Source: UPXZ01 sp964634605
Lineage (GTDB): Bacteria > Bacteroidota > Bacteroidia > Bacteroidales > Paludibacteraceae
Direction of reading: 5' to 3'
Assembly (NCBI GenBank): GCA_964634605.1
Contig: CAZWLJ010000009.1
Span: forward strand, 1-64,000
Length of the DNA stretch: 64,000 nt
Shown here: positions 16,895-25,670 of the stretch, one piece after another
Position numbering within the stretch: the first letter of the stretch is position 1
Layout of the letters: each line of letters opens with the position of its first letter
Program-made: the position numbers and the translations under genes
The notes under the pieces: generated by a model
What the model was told of the DNA's origin: nothing
The model's database searches: none
What the model saw: only the letters and a program-made list of their open reading frames with translations

Positions 16895-16930
16895 TCGCAA
16901 ATCTACGATATTTTCGTAGATATTGTTCCG
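16895..16930 (-). promoter_or_regulatory. BlaI operator overlapping the blaI-blaR1 promoter
   Basis: A 21-bp palindrome with perfect 8-bp arms and a 5-bp spacer lies at 16901-16921 (ATCTACGA, TATTT, TCGTAGAT). It sits inside a 36-bp block repeated before the TPR gene with 34/36 identity. Within the block, plus-strand CAAATCTA (16898-16905) reads TAGATTTG on the minus strand, a Bacteroidota -7 box. A bound repressor would therefore cover the promoter about 60 bases before the blaI ATG. Confidence 0.75.
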
Positions 16931-16949
16931 TTTCCTTAGAATTTTAATT

Positions 16950-18266
16950 TTATTTAACTGTTTTCGATTTTCCGGGTGCGTTGTTCATTTTTTCCAGTTC
17001 TGAAAGCCGGTCTTTTGCCCTTTTGCTGTAAGGATTATTAATCACATCCGGATTTTTCTCAATTAACTTTTTGTAATACTTTATTGCCTGCATCCAGTCC
17101 TCTTTGTACTCATACACCAGAGCAATACTGTACAATGCATAATTATTTTTATCATCCAGCGACAGAACCCGCAGGTAATAATCAACAGCATTATCATCTT
17201 CGCTATTACTCATGGCGGCAAGACCCAGATTGTTGAACATTTGCACAAGTTGTACTGTGTCTGGTTTAATCAATTCATAAGCATCTTTGTAGTAAGAATA
17301 AGCCTTTTCCCACTGGCCAATTTTTTCATTCGTTTTACCAAGGTAGTATTTGATGGCATACACTCCTCCGTTTGTCAGAGAATCGGCCTGCAGAAAGTAT
17401 GAAATGGCATCCAGTGGATAATCTTCCTCGAGCATATAAACGGACATCCCTGCAAAGAAACACTGGTTATGATCAAAATCCACTCCCAGATTCTGCATTT
17501 CCCGGTAACGGTTTAGCGCATTCCGGTAATTTTTGAGTAAATAATTTCCGCGGGCATTCAAATCAAGCACTTCGGTATTGGTTGACTGAAAATCTGTCAG
17601 ATACTTATCAGTCAGATTCACAACATGTTGTACAGAATCAACCGCCAGATAAAGATTTGCTAATTGCTTAACAGTAAGGACATCTGCCGGATTTGTTTTC
17701 AGGTAGTCTGCAAGCGTGGAAACCGATTCAGGAATTCGCTTCATAGCGGCTAAATTCCGGGCTTTCAGTCTTACTGCCTGTGAAATAGTGACATTCGAAA
17801 GTACAGAGTCAGCAATCATCAACGATTGTTCATATCGCTTTAACGCATAACAGAGTTCACATTTTCGTAACAAAAGAGAGGGTAAAAATTCCGTTTTCGT
17901 AGCCTGATTCAGAAACCAGATTGCCTTCTCTTTATTTCCCGACATTTCAGCTAAAGTAGCTGACTCAGCTAATAAATTCATATCAGCAGGGTTATTCGTA
18001 TAAATCTGCTGCAGTGTTGTTTCCATGGAGTTTACATCGCCAAGCATGTACTGAGCTTTCGCTTTGATGAGCAATAAAGCACCATCCTGCGTGTTCAGGC
18101 TATCAACATACTCTATCAATTCGCTCAATTTCAACTGATTTTGCAGGTAATTAATCCGTGAAGGCACATCATCGGTACTGACGTCTTTCAACGAAAAAGC
18201 ACTTGCATTCAGATTGATGAAAAGCAAAATAAAGAACAAAACCTGATTAAATCTTCTGTTTTTCAT
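16950..18266 (-). CDS. Secreted/periplasmic TPR-repeat protein
   Basis: The 438-aa protein has a signal peptide (about residues 1-24) followed by helical TPR repeats across nearly the whole length. The clearest units are DNAVDYYLRVLSLDDKNNYAL, ALVYEYKEDWMQAIKYYKKL and KAYSYYKDAYELIKP. It has no enzymatic domain, so it is probably a periplasmic protein-interaction scaffold. Its promoter region carries the same 36-bp element as blaI, and it lies just upstream of blaI on the same strand, so it is probably a second BlaI target. It may act in the envelope response controlled by BlaI/BlaR1. The molecular partner is unknown. Confidence 0.8.
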   Translation of the reverse strand: MKNRRFNQVLFFILLFINLNASAFSLKDVSTDDVPSRINYLQNQLKLSELIEYVDSLNTQDGALLLIKAKAQYMLGDVNSMETTLQQIYTNNPADMNLLAESATLAEMSGNKEKAIWFLNQATKTEFLPSLLLRKCELCYALKRYEQSLMIADSVLSNVTISQAVRLKARNLAAMKRIPESVSTLADYLKTNPADVLTVKQLANLYLAVDSVQHVVNLTDKYLTDFQSTNTEVLDLNARGNYLLKNYRNALNRYREMQNLGVDFDHNQCFFAGMSVYMLEEDYPLDAISYFLQADSLTNGGVYAIKYYLGKTNEKIGQWEKAYSYYKDAYELIKPDTVQLVQMFNNLGLAAMSNSEDDNAVDYYLRVLSLDDKNNYALYSIALVYEYKEDWMQAIKYYKKLIEKNPDVINNPYSKRAKDRLSELEKMNNAPGKSKTVK

Positions 18267-18291
18267 TGATATTAATACTTTTACGAACTTA

Positions 18292-18327
18292 TCGCAAATT
18301 TACGATACTTTCGTAGATATTGTTCCG
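18292..18327 (-). promoter_or_regulatory. Second BlaI operator, at the TPR-gene promoter
   Basis: This 36-bp block differs from 16895-16930 at two positions only, both C/T changes. The palindrome core TACGA-N5-TCGTA (18301-18315) is intact, with one mismatch in the outer arm. Plus-strand CAAATTTA (18295-18302) gives minus-strand TAAATTTG, a -7 box, about 30 bases before the TPR-gene ATG at 18266. It lies in the divergent region shared with the subtilase gene. Confidence 0.72.
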
Positions 18328-18386
18328 GGCATGTTAACATTTAACGATATTTAGTATTCAACGTATAATATCAATTTCAAAACTCG

Positions 18387-18394
18387 TATCTTTG
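18387..18394 (+). promoter_or_regulatory. Candidate -7 box for the subtilase-xseA unit
   Basis: TATCTTTG matches TAnnTTTG exactly and lies 22 bases before the ATG at 18416. The -33 region is not clear. The BlaI-type operator lies about 60 bases upstream of it. Confidence 0.5.
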
Positions 18395-18415
18395 TAAACA
18401 AAATTTTTCGATTTT

Positions 18416-20035
18416 ATGAAAAAGATAATTAACATAACTCTTATATTTTTATTTATTTTGGTATTCCCTTATTATCTGAATGCTACAGGTTACTATTTCT
18501 ACATTCAGCTTAAAGACAAAAACCAATCACCTTACTCTCTGAGCAATCCGGCAACTTTTCTGTCAGAACGTGCCATTGCCCGTCGTAATTTCTTCAATAT
18601 TCCGGTCGACAGCACCGATTTACCAATTAATCCGCAATATATCATCCAGTTGTCAAAACCAGGCATTCATGTCCATTGCACAAGTAAATGGCTTAACGGA
18701 GTAACCGTTTTGACAAAAGATACTCTGTTCATTGCTCAGCTCAGACAACTTCCTTTCGTTTTGAAGGCAGAATTCACAGGGTTTACGAATGAAAATCCGT
18801 TAGCGCTTGATGCTCCATCGCGTGTAAAATCGGAGGAAACCGATTATGGCGTGGCAGCCGTGCAACTTGACCAGATGAACGGAAGAATACTTCATCAGAA
18901 TGGTTTCATGGGAGAGAACATTCATATTGCCGTTTTAGATGCCGGATTCAAAAACGTTGACACAAATCCGGCCTTCAGCAGGTTACGCGCTGAAGGCAAA
19001 CTGCTCGGCACCCGGGATTTTGTAAATCCGGCTTCGAACATTTTTAACGAAGATGCACACGGAGCGCATGTCCTGTCAACCATGGCTGCCGATCTGAACG
19101 GAATCTACGTGGGTACCGCACCGAAAGCCTCGTATCTGCTCATCAGGACCGAAGCTGCCACAGGCGAATACCGTTGTGAGCCCGACTTCTGGATTTCGGG
19201 CATTGAATATGCCGATAGTGCAGGCGTTGATTTAGCCACCACTTCGCTGGGATATACCACGTTTGACGACCAGACAATGAACTACAAGTATGCCGATATG
19301 AACGGGAAAACAGCACGCGCAAGCATCGCTGCCACAATGGCTTTCAAAAAGGGAATCATGCTGCTCAACGCAGCCGGAAACGATGGCAACAAAAACTGGA
19401 AATACATTGGTGTGCCCGGAGATGCAGAAGGAGTCATTACAGTGGGATCGGTTCGCAAAGATAGTTTGTACAGCTCATTTTCGTCGATTGGGCCGTCTGC
19501 CGACGGACGCATTAAACCCGAACTTTCTGCACTCGGCACATCGACTTACGTTATCAGCACTTCCGGATCGACTGCCAATGCCAGTGGTACATCGTTTTCC
19601 ACACCTGTACTCGCCGGGCTTACAGCCTGTTACATGCAAGCTGTGAAAAAACACAAACCACACCTGACCATCAGCGAAATGCAGATTAATTTATTCAGAA
19701 CCGGACATATCTATAACAACCCAACCGCTGAAACGGGATACGGAATAGCTGATTTTCAAATGGCTTACTATGATCTGATTTCGAATTCCATAAACCTGAT
19801 GCAGTCAGATGATTCATCCCGAAACAACACTCTGAAACTCCGCATTGACAATAACATACAAAATGTGCTGATAAAACTGAACCCGGGAAACCACTCCGAA
19901 AAGGGAATTGTACGCATCATTTCACTTACCGGACAAATTGTATATCAAAACAGTTATTCCGGATCATACATCAAACTGGAAACAAACCGTTTAGAGAAGG
20001 GAATTTACATTATCCAAACCACTAAAGAGCAATGA
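18416..20035 (+). CDS. Secreted subtilisin-like (S8) serine protease with T9SS sorting domain
   Basis: The 539-aa protein has a signal peptide (about 1-23) and an N-terminal pro-region. The S8 catalytic domain carries the triad Asp175 (IAVLDAGF), His215 (NEDAHGAHV) and Ser393 (SGTSFSTPVLAG); the oxyanion-hole Asn lies in LLNAAGND. Residues from about 460 form a short T9SS sorting domain (VRIISLTGQIVYQN, then LEKGIYIIQTTKE). It is predicted to be exported through the outer membrane by T9SS as a surface or secreted protease. Its stop overlaps the xseA start by 4 bases, so the two are translationally coupled despite unrelated roles. The divergent promoter region is shared with the BlaI-controlled TPR gene. 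Confidence 0.88.
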   Translation: MKKIINITLIFLFILVFPYYLNATGYYFYIQLKDKNQSPYSLSNPATFLSERAIARRNFFNIPVDSTDLPINPQYIIQLSKPGIHVHCTSKWLNGVTVLTKDTLFIAQLRQLPFVLKAEFTGFTNENPLALDAPSRVKSEETDYGVAAVQLDQMNGRILHQNGFMGENIHIAVLDAGFKNVDTNPAFSRLRAEGKLLGTRDFVNPASNIFNEDAHGAHVLSTMAADLNGIYVGTAPKASYLLIRTEAATGEYRCEPDFWISGIEYADSAGVDLATTSLGYTTFDDQTMNYKYADMNGKTARASIAATMAFKKGIMLLNAAGNDGNKNWKYIGVPGDAEGVITVGSVRKDSLYSSFSSIGPSADGRIKPELSALGTSTYVISTSGSTANASGTSFSTPVLAGLTACYMQAVKKHKPHLTISEMQINLFRTGHIYNNPTAETGYGIADFQMAYYDLISNSINLMQSDDSSRNNTLKLRIDNNIQNVLIKLNPGNHSEKGIVRIISLTGQIVYQNSYSGSYIKLETNRLEKGIYIIQTTKEQ

Positions 20036-21267
20036 CATCCACCTCACTTTCAGAACTGACAAACAGAATACAGGCTGTTATCCGGCAAAACTTTACAGAA
20101 GCGATCTGGGTGCGTGCCGAAATTAGTGAACTGCGCGAAAATGGTGGTCATTGCTATATGGAACTCATTGAAAAAGACACTGATAGCGACAACATCCTGG
20201 CAAAATCCCGTGCTGTCTGCTGGGCAAACGTCTTCCGGATGCTGAAGCCTTATTTCGAAAGCAGTACAGGTGAATCGCTCCGGGCGGGACTGAATGTACT
20301 GGTAGCAGTGAAGGTTGAGTTCAGCGGGCAGTATGGTTTCAGCCTGAATGTCAGAGACATAGATCCTGCATTCACCATAGGTGAACTGGCTGCAAGGCGA
20401 CTGCAGATTATCCGTCAGCTGGAAGCCGACGGCATTGCCGACATGAACAAGCAGCTTGAATTTCCGCAATTACCTCAACGGCTGGCTGTCATTTCATCGG
20501 CGACAGCAGCCGGATACGGAGATTTTTGCGATCAGCTGAATTCCGGTTCGTTGAAATTTGCATTCTACATCAAACTTTTCCCGGCTATCATGCAGGGCGA
20601 ACAGGCTGAAAAATCTATTATCGGGGCTCTGGAAAAAATTTACAGACACCACGAACATTTTGATGTGGTAGTCATTATCCGCGGAGGTGGCGCCACTACT
20701 GATTTGTCGTGCTTTGATTCGTACAATCTGGCTCTTAACTGCGCTCAGTTTCCGCTACCGATCATTGCCGGTATAGGACATCAGCGCGATATTTCCATAT
20801 TGGACATGGTAGCTCATACCAGCGTGAAAACACCCACCGCTGCTGCCGAATATCTGATTTCGACTCTCGAAAACTCCGAAGAACAAATCAACAATCTGGC
20901 TTCGGATTTATGCAGCTTCACATCCGGAATTATCCGTACGAACGAAAAAACACTGGAATTAATCAAGTTAAGAATCAAACAATCATCCAAAACGGGTTTT
21001 CTGATGGAAACCAACCGGCTCTCGAACTTTGTGTATCAGGTTAAAAATGGAGTCCGCAGACGAATTCAGCATGAAAAAAACAAGTTAGCCATCATTGAAA
21101 CCAAACTGGAAACCCACTCACCCAAATACCTGTACGAAAAAGGCTACTCCATTACCACACTGAACGGCAGGCGTATAACTTCGACCTTAGAAGTGAAAAC
21201 AGGCGACAAAGTAACAACCCATCTGGCAGATGGTCAGTTTGACAGCGAAGTTGTACCACTATTGTAG
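20032..21267 (+). CDS. xseA: Exodeoxyribonuclease VII large subunit
   Basis: The 411-aa product has the N-terminal OB-fold (IWVRAEISELRENGGHCYME) and the XseA catalytic region (VVIIRGGGATTDLSCFDSYN and GIGHQRDISILDMVAHTSVK). A coiled-coil stretch and the C-terminal YLYEKGYSITTLNGRRI segment follow. ExoVII degrades single-stranded DNA from both ends and acts in mismatch and crosslink repair. The start overlaps the upstream protease gene by 4 bases. The small subunit gene xseB, often directly downstream in this phylum, is not seen: the next 85 bases are non-coding and nhaA follows. Confidence 0.93.
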   Translation: MTSTSLSELTNRIQAVIRQNFTEAIWVRAEISELRENGGHCYMELIEKDTDSDNILAKSRAVCWANVFRMLKPYFESSTGESLRAGLNVLVAVKVEFSGQYGFSLNVRDIDPAFTIGELAARRLQIIRQLEADGIADMNKQLEFPQLPQRLAVISSATAAGYGDFCDQLNSGSLKFAFYIKLFPAIMQGEQAEKSIIGALEKIYRHHEHFDVVVIIRGGGATTDLSCFDSYNLALNCAQFPLPIIAGIGHQRDISILDMVAHTSVKTPTAAAEYLISTLENSEEQINNLASDLCSFTSGIIRTNEKTLELIKLRIKQSSKTGFLMETNRLSNFVYQVKNGVRRRIQHEKNKLAIIETKLETHSPKYLYEKGYSITTLNGRRITSTLEVKTGDKVTTHLADGQFDSEVVPLL

Positions 21268-21352
21268 GATACAAATTGATTCAGAAAATAAGATTGTTAT
21301 ATCTACTACTTTCATCTTATTCACATTTACCTGACATTTAATTTTCAATATT

Positions 21353-22678
21353 ATGGCAATTAAAAAACTTGATCCGATTGATAAATTCGCCCTGCCGATT
21401 CAGAATTTTATTCAGAAGGAAAAATCAGGAGGAATAGTACTCGGTATCAGCGTATTAGTGGCTTTATATCTGGCCAATTCTCCGTGGTCATTTCAGTATT
21501 TTCATTTTTTGGAAAACAAATTTGGTTTCGTTTTTAACGATGTATCTTTCTTGAAATACAGTTTTCATCACTGGATTAACGACGGTCTGATGTCTGTTTT
21601 CTTTTTTGTGGTAGGACTCGAACTGAAACGCGAAATTGTTGCCGGAGAGCTTTCCAATCCCCGAAAAGCACTTCTGCCGATTGGTGCTGCCCTTGGAGGT
21701 ATGCTGGTACCTGCCATTATTTATTTTGCTTTCAATCCGGCAGGCGAAGCAAACAACGGCTGGGGAATCCCGATGGCAACGGATATTGCGTTTGCACTGG
21801 GTGTGCTTCACCTGCTTGGCAAGCGGATTCCTCTCTCACTCAAGATTTTTTTAACAGCGCTCGCCATTGTGGACGATCTGGGTGCCGTTCTTGTCATCGC
21901 ATTTTTCTACACGTCGGATATTTCGGTGGTGAGTTTGCTCGCCGGGCTGGTATTCGTGCTTGTGATGTTTATCGGCAACAAAATGGGGGTGCGAAACATT
22001 CTGTTTTATGCCTTAGTAGGCATTGCAGGTGTCTGGATTGCCTTTTTGCTTTCAGGCGTACACGCCACTATTGCTGCGGTGCTTGCTGCATTTACCATTC
22101 CCAGCAACGTAGGAATAAATGAGGGAATTTTCATCAAGAGAATCAATGCTTCGCTGGACAGATTCAGAAAAATCACGCCCAACGACAAAGTGACTTTAAC
22201 GGGTGAACAAATTCATCAGCTGGAAAAGATTAAAATTGACACCAATTGTGCGATTCCCCTGCTGCAGCGGCTGGAGCATGCCATGCACCCGTTTGTAACT
22301 TTTTTTGTGTTACCTGTTTTTGCAATGGCCAACGCCGGAGTCTCGTTGAATATTGACGTTCAGGCACTTTTCAGCACCAATGTTGCATTGGGTGTGGGGT
22401 TTGGGCTGTTACTCGGAAAAGTGGGAGGTATTGTCGGATTTACCATGTTTCTGGTAAAACTGAAAGTGGCGCCTTTTCCGGATGGAATGAACGTAAAGAA
22501 TCTGTTTGGAATTGCATTGCTGGCATCCATCGGATTTACCATGTCGCTTTTCATCACTTCTCTGGCATTCACCAGCGAAGCACTGATTACTCAGGCTAAA
22601 ATCGGTATTTTTATTGCATCCATAATTGGCGGCGTGCTGGGCTATCTGGTTTTGAGAACAGAAAAAAAACAACCGTAA
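21353..22678 (+). CDS. nhaA: Na+/H+ antiporter NhaA
   Basis: The 441-aa inner-membrane protein has about 12 hydrophobic segments and the NhaA functional residues: Asp144 in MATDIAFALGVL and the Asp174-Asp175 pair in LAIVDDLGAVL, equivalent to D133 and D163-D164 of the E. coli protein. The loop after helix VIII carries a roughly 50-residue insertion (KITPNDKVTLTGEQIHQLEK), common in longer NhaA homologues. It exchanges Na+ or Li+ for protons to control pH and sodium. The gene follows xseA after 85 bases and converges with the DUF4886 pseudogene. Confidence 0.93.
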   Translation: MAIKKLDPIDKFALPIQNFIQKEKSGGIVLGISVLVALYLANSPWSFQYFHFLENKFGFVFNDVSFLKYSFHHWINDGLMSVFFFVVGLELKREIVAGELSNPRKALLPIGAALGGMLVPAIIYFAFNPAGEANNGWGIPMATDIAFALGVLHLLGKRIPLSLKIFLTALAIVDDLGAVLVIAFFYTSDISVVSLLAGLVFVLVMFIGNKMGVRNILFYALVGIAGVWIAFLLSGVHATIAAVLAAFTIPSNVGINEGIFIKRINASLDRFRKITPNDKVTLTGEQIHQLEKIKIDTNCAIPLLQRLEHAMHPFVTFFVLPVFAMANAGVSLNIDVQALFSTNVALGVGFGLLLGKVGGIVGFTMFLVKLKVAPFPDGMNVKNLFGIALLASIGFTMSLFITSLAFTSEALITQAKIGIFIASIIGGVLGYLVLRTEKKQP

Positions 22679-22711
22679 CTAACTTGCTTCCCTCATAGAT
22701 TTTTTCATCGG

Positions 22712-23570
22712 TCAATCGGTTTTCCTCATGCCTGATCTGAAAGCTAATGATGTAATTAACGTTGGATTTCTGACCGCATAGTGAGCTGCGTACTGAGCTA
22801 TTTGAGCCTCGAATGGAGTCATTGATTCTGGTTTGTAAGCAGAGCCAATAGTTGAAATTCCGCACAATTTTTCGAACCAGACGCATGCAGCTGTGTATCT
22901 TCCATAAGTTGGCTCCAGGTGATAGCCATCGCGGCAAAAACTGTCGCCCAGCGAATTGGTAGGGCCGTTTTGAATAGCAGTTCCCGAAGGGACAATACAA
23001 TCAGTTCCAGCCCTGCCGGCCACAAGTTGAACAGCATTTACAATCGCATGAAACATCGTGAGTTGATCGTTTCCATAGCCGGCAAATCCGGTGTGTTTTG
23101 AGTCCTTAGCATACGCCCAGTTAGCGTGGAGTATTATTTTCAAGTCCGGATTGGAGGTGTGTTTTCTGGCAAAAACCATCAAACTATCGATATAAGGAAA
23201 AAAAGTTTCGGCCATTCCGGAATGCTGGCTCACCTGCTGAAACGAAACATAATCCCATTTTTCGTTCTGAAAAGCCTCTTTTAGCGTGTAACCATCTGTC
23301 TTGGTTAGTTCGCCGTTTACAATTTTTCGGAAAGAATAATCCATTGCACCCGTCACAGAATTATAGTAATGCCTTTAAAGTGAACAACCACCAATGTACA
23401 TATTTCCAATAATGATTGTGTCACCGTTTGCTTTTACCAAATCGTACAAATAATTTTTCAACTGCATCCTGCGAAAAACTATTGCCAATGGCAAGGAGCT
23501 TGATTTGCCCGGCAGAAAGGGTGGACAGTAAAAAAAATATTAGCAAAAAAAGGGATAAAAGTTTTTTCAA
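22712..23570 (-). pseudogene. DUF4886-family SGNH-like gene, frameshifted and with a premature stop
   Basis: The 3' part (22712-23356) encodes a clear DUF4886 segment (WDYVSFQQVSQHSG, DGYHLEPTYGRYTA). Homology continues upstream beyond any start. From TTG at 23570 the frame reads a signal peptide and then IKLLAIGNSFSQDAVE. A one-base shift at the A-run near 23454-23458 moves the match to another frame (YLYDLVKANGDTIIIGNMY, then IGGCSL). An in-frame TAA at 23375-23377 follows, before RHYYNS and the intact remainder. Two lesions plus a TTG in place of ATG argue for gene decay, unless sequencing errors are involved. DUF4886 proteins are predicted secreted SGNH-type hydrolases, often near PULs; this one lies just past the PUL terminator. 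Confidence 0.78.
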
Positions 23571-23651
23571 GATATAAAAATATGTTTTACAAAAATAAGC
23601 AAAATTACGAAGTTCAAAAAATTAAGGCAGTAAAGACAAATTTAAAAACAA

Positions 23652-23681
23652 AATAAGGTATCTTTTAGCGGATACCTTATT
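23652..23681 (-). terminator. Intrinsic terminator at the distal end of the PUL
   Basis: AATAAGGTATC at 23652-23662 pairs perfectly with GATACCTTATT at 23671-23681 over an 8-nt loop. The minus strand continues TTGTTTTTAAA, a fair U-tract. It lies 68 bases past the stop of the small GH2 gene and marks the distal end of the polysaccharide locus. Confidence 0.78.
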
Positions 23682-23748
23682 CTGTCTTATAAAATCAGTG
23701 TTATTGGAAGCATTTCGTCATAAATATAACAGATGAATTCTTATCCTA

Positions 23749-25557
23749 TTAGTTACTTAATGCATTGATAACTTCCTGATTTATCTTTTTCAGACGTTCT
23801 TCCTCCGGTTTTATTACCTTCCGGTCATATGTCATCAGTCCGTTTACTTCACCTTCCACATCGGTGGTTTGCGTGTAAACGGCACCCGAGAATCCTGTTT
23901 TAATCAATCGTTTGAGATGATCGGCATATTTTTCGTACTCATCGGTCACTTCCCTGGAATTTTTGAACTGAACGTAGCCCCAGTTTTTATCTGTTTGCCA
24001 GAGATGCTCTTTCATTGGCAGTCCGATTCCGCCATATTCGCCCAACACATTAACTCGCTCGGCATCAAAAAGATACATGTCGGGTCCAGGATAATTGTGC
24101 AGATCGAGTATATCGCCGGTGCGGTAATGATTTCCGCCACTTGCCGGATTGACTAACCGTTGCAGATCGTATGCTTTGGTCCAGTCTGCAATTTCTGCAG
24201 TTTTGAATTGTCCCCAGGCCTCGTTGAATGGTACCCACACCACCACACTTGGATTGGGCATCAGGTAATCCATGATTTCTTTCCACTCTTTGCGGTAGTT
24301 GGATTCCGATTGTGCTGATCGTATTATTTCAGTCCCGTTAAAATACTGACGGTTTTGCCATTGCGGAGATTGTCCGCCGCTTGGCATATCCTGCCATACC
24401 AGAACACCCAATTTGTCGCAATGCGTATACCATCGTGCCGGTTCCACCTTCACGTGTTTTCGAATCATGTTATACCCGAAATCTTTTGTTTTCTGAATAT
24501 CATACATCAGTGCTTCATCTGACGGAGCTGTGTAAAGTCCGTCGGGCCACCAGCCCTGATCAAGCGGACCGAAATGAAAATAATCTTTATTATTCAGTTG
24601 AAGACGTACAATTCCGTTAAAGTCTCTGTGGGTTGATATTTTACGCATGGCAGCGTAACTTTTCACTTTGTCGAGCAGTTTTCCATTTTCATATAAATTT
24701 ACTTCCAAATCGTAAAGAAAAGGACTTTCAGGAGACCAAAGTTTAGCATTTGAGATTCCCAACTCCAGGTTTTGTCCTTCGATAAATTTTCCGGAAGCTA
24801 TCTTTTGGTTACCCTCTTTTACAATTACTTCAATGATATCGGCTTTATTTACATTCGTAGCGGCCACCTCAATTTTAAGTTTCTGAGAATCGATATCCGG
24901 TGTGGTTTTCACACCTGAAATGTATTTGCTGTTTACCGGTTCCAGCCATACCGTTTGCCAGATACCCGAAACGGGTGTGTACCAGATTCCTCCCGGATTG
25001 CGCACCTGCTTTCCTCTGGGCTGAAATCCTTCATCTGTACCATCCCACACTTTTACTATTAATTTCTGGTTTCCTTTTTTCAGGTATGGAGTAATATCAA
25101 AGTGGAAAGGGGTGTAACCGCCAGTGTGACTGCCGATTTTGATGTCGTTCAAATACACTTCGGTTTTCCAGTCGACTGCACCAAAATGAAGCAGAACATG
25201 CTTATTTTTCCAGCTGGCAGGGATGGTAAAACTATGCTTATACCACAATTCGTTTTTACTTCCGAGTGATTTCATTACACCCGAAAGACTCGATTCGACA
25301 GCAAATGGAACCAGAATTTTCCCGTCAAACGTTGCCGGTTCGGGCTGACCTACCGGCAAAATGGCATAATCCCACAACCCGTTCAGATTCTTCCATTCGG
25401 AGCGCTCCATTATCGGACGGGGATATTCCGGCAACACATTTTTCACATCGATTGTTTCCGCCCATTTTGTTTTCAATTTATCTCCCTGCGGAGACCACTG
25501 AGAGAAGAGACTGCTTGTCAGTAAAATGTAAGTTAAAAGAATGACTGTTTTTCTCAT
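23749..25557 (-). CDS. Secreted GH2 family glycoside hydrolase (small form)
   Basis: The 602-aa protein has a signal peptide (about 1-20), a GH2 sugar-binding jelly roll (FGAVDWKTEVYLNDIKIG), an immunoglobulin-like domain, and a TIM barrel. The barrel carries the acid/base Glu in WVPFNEAWGQF and a probable nucleophile Glu in VLGEYGGIGLP. GH2 covers beta-galactosidases, beta-glucuronidases, beta-mannosidases and others; this branch cannot be assigned a substrate from sequence. It is the last gene of the PUL. It is a shorter paralogue of the GH2 core inside the 1775-aa protein of the same locus, sharing YPRP, PGGIWYTP-SGIWQTVW and LWSP-SPFLY blocks. No T9SS domain is present, so it is probably periplasmic. 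Confidence 0.88.
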   Translation of the reverse strand: MRKTVILLTYILLTSSLFSQWSPQGDKLKTKWAETIDVKNVLPEYPRPIMERSEWKNLNGLWDYAILPVGQPEPATFDGKILVPFAVESSLSGVMKSLGSKNELWYKHSFTIPASWKNKHVLLHFGAVDWKTEVYLNDIKIGSHTGGYTPFHFDITPYLKKGNQKLIVKVWDGTDEGFQPRGKQVRNPGGIWYTPVSGIWQTVWLEPVNSKYISGVKTTPDIDSQKLKIEVAATNVNKADIIEVIVKEGNQKIASGKFIEGQNLELGISNAKLWSPESPFLYDLEVNLYENGKLLDKVKSYAAMRKISTHRDFNGIVRLQLNNKDYFHFGPLDQGWWPDGLYTAPSDEALMYDIQKTKDFGYNMIRKHVKVEPARWYTHCDKLGVLVWQDMPSGGQSPQWQNRQYFNGTEIIRSAQSESNYRKEWKEIMDYLMPNPSVVVWVPFNEAWGQFKTAEIADWTKAYDLQRLVNPASGGNHYRTGDILDLHNYPGPDMYLFDAERVNVLGEYGGIGLPMKEHLWQTDKNWGYVQFKNSREVTDEYEKYADHLKRLIKTGFSGAVYTQTTDVEGEVNGLMTYDRKVIKPEEERLKKINQEVINALSN

Positions 25558-25670
25558 TGTATTCGCTTTTTTTCAGTTAATAATATATTTTGTTTTGTAT
25601 AATTCAGTAATATCCGGCTAAGATTAATATTACATCAGCAAATTCGCTGAATTAAAAAAGATGAGTGAAT

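Noticed and set aside
23356..23356. GTG at 23356 as a true start of a 214-aa protein
   Set aside because: The DUF4886 homology continues upstream through a stop and a frameshift, so this is the intact remainder of a broken gene.
25635..25650. 5-bp inverted repeat before the small GH2 gene
   Set aside because: The stem is too short and AT-flanked to distinguish from chance.
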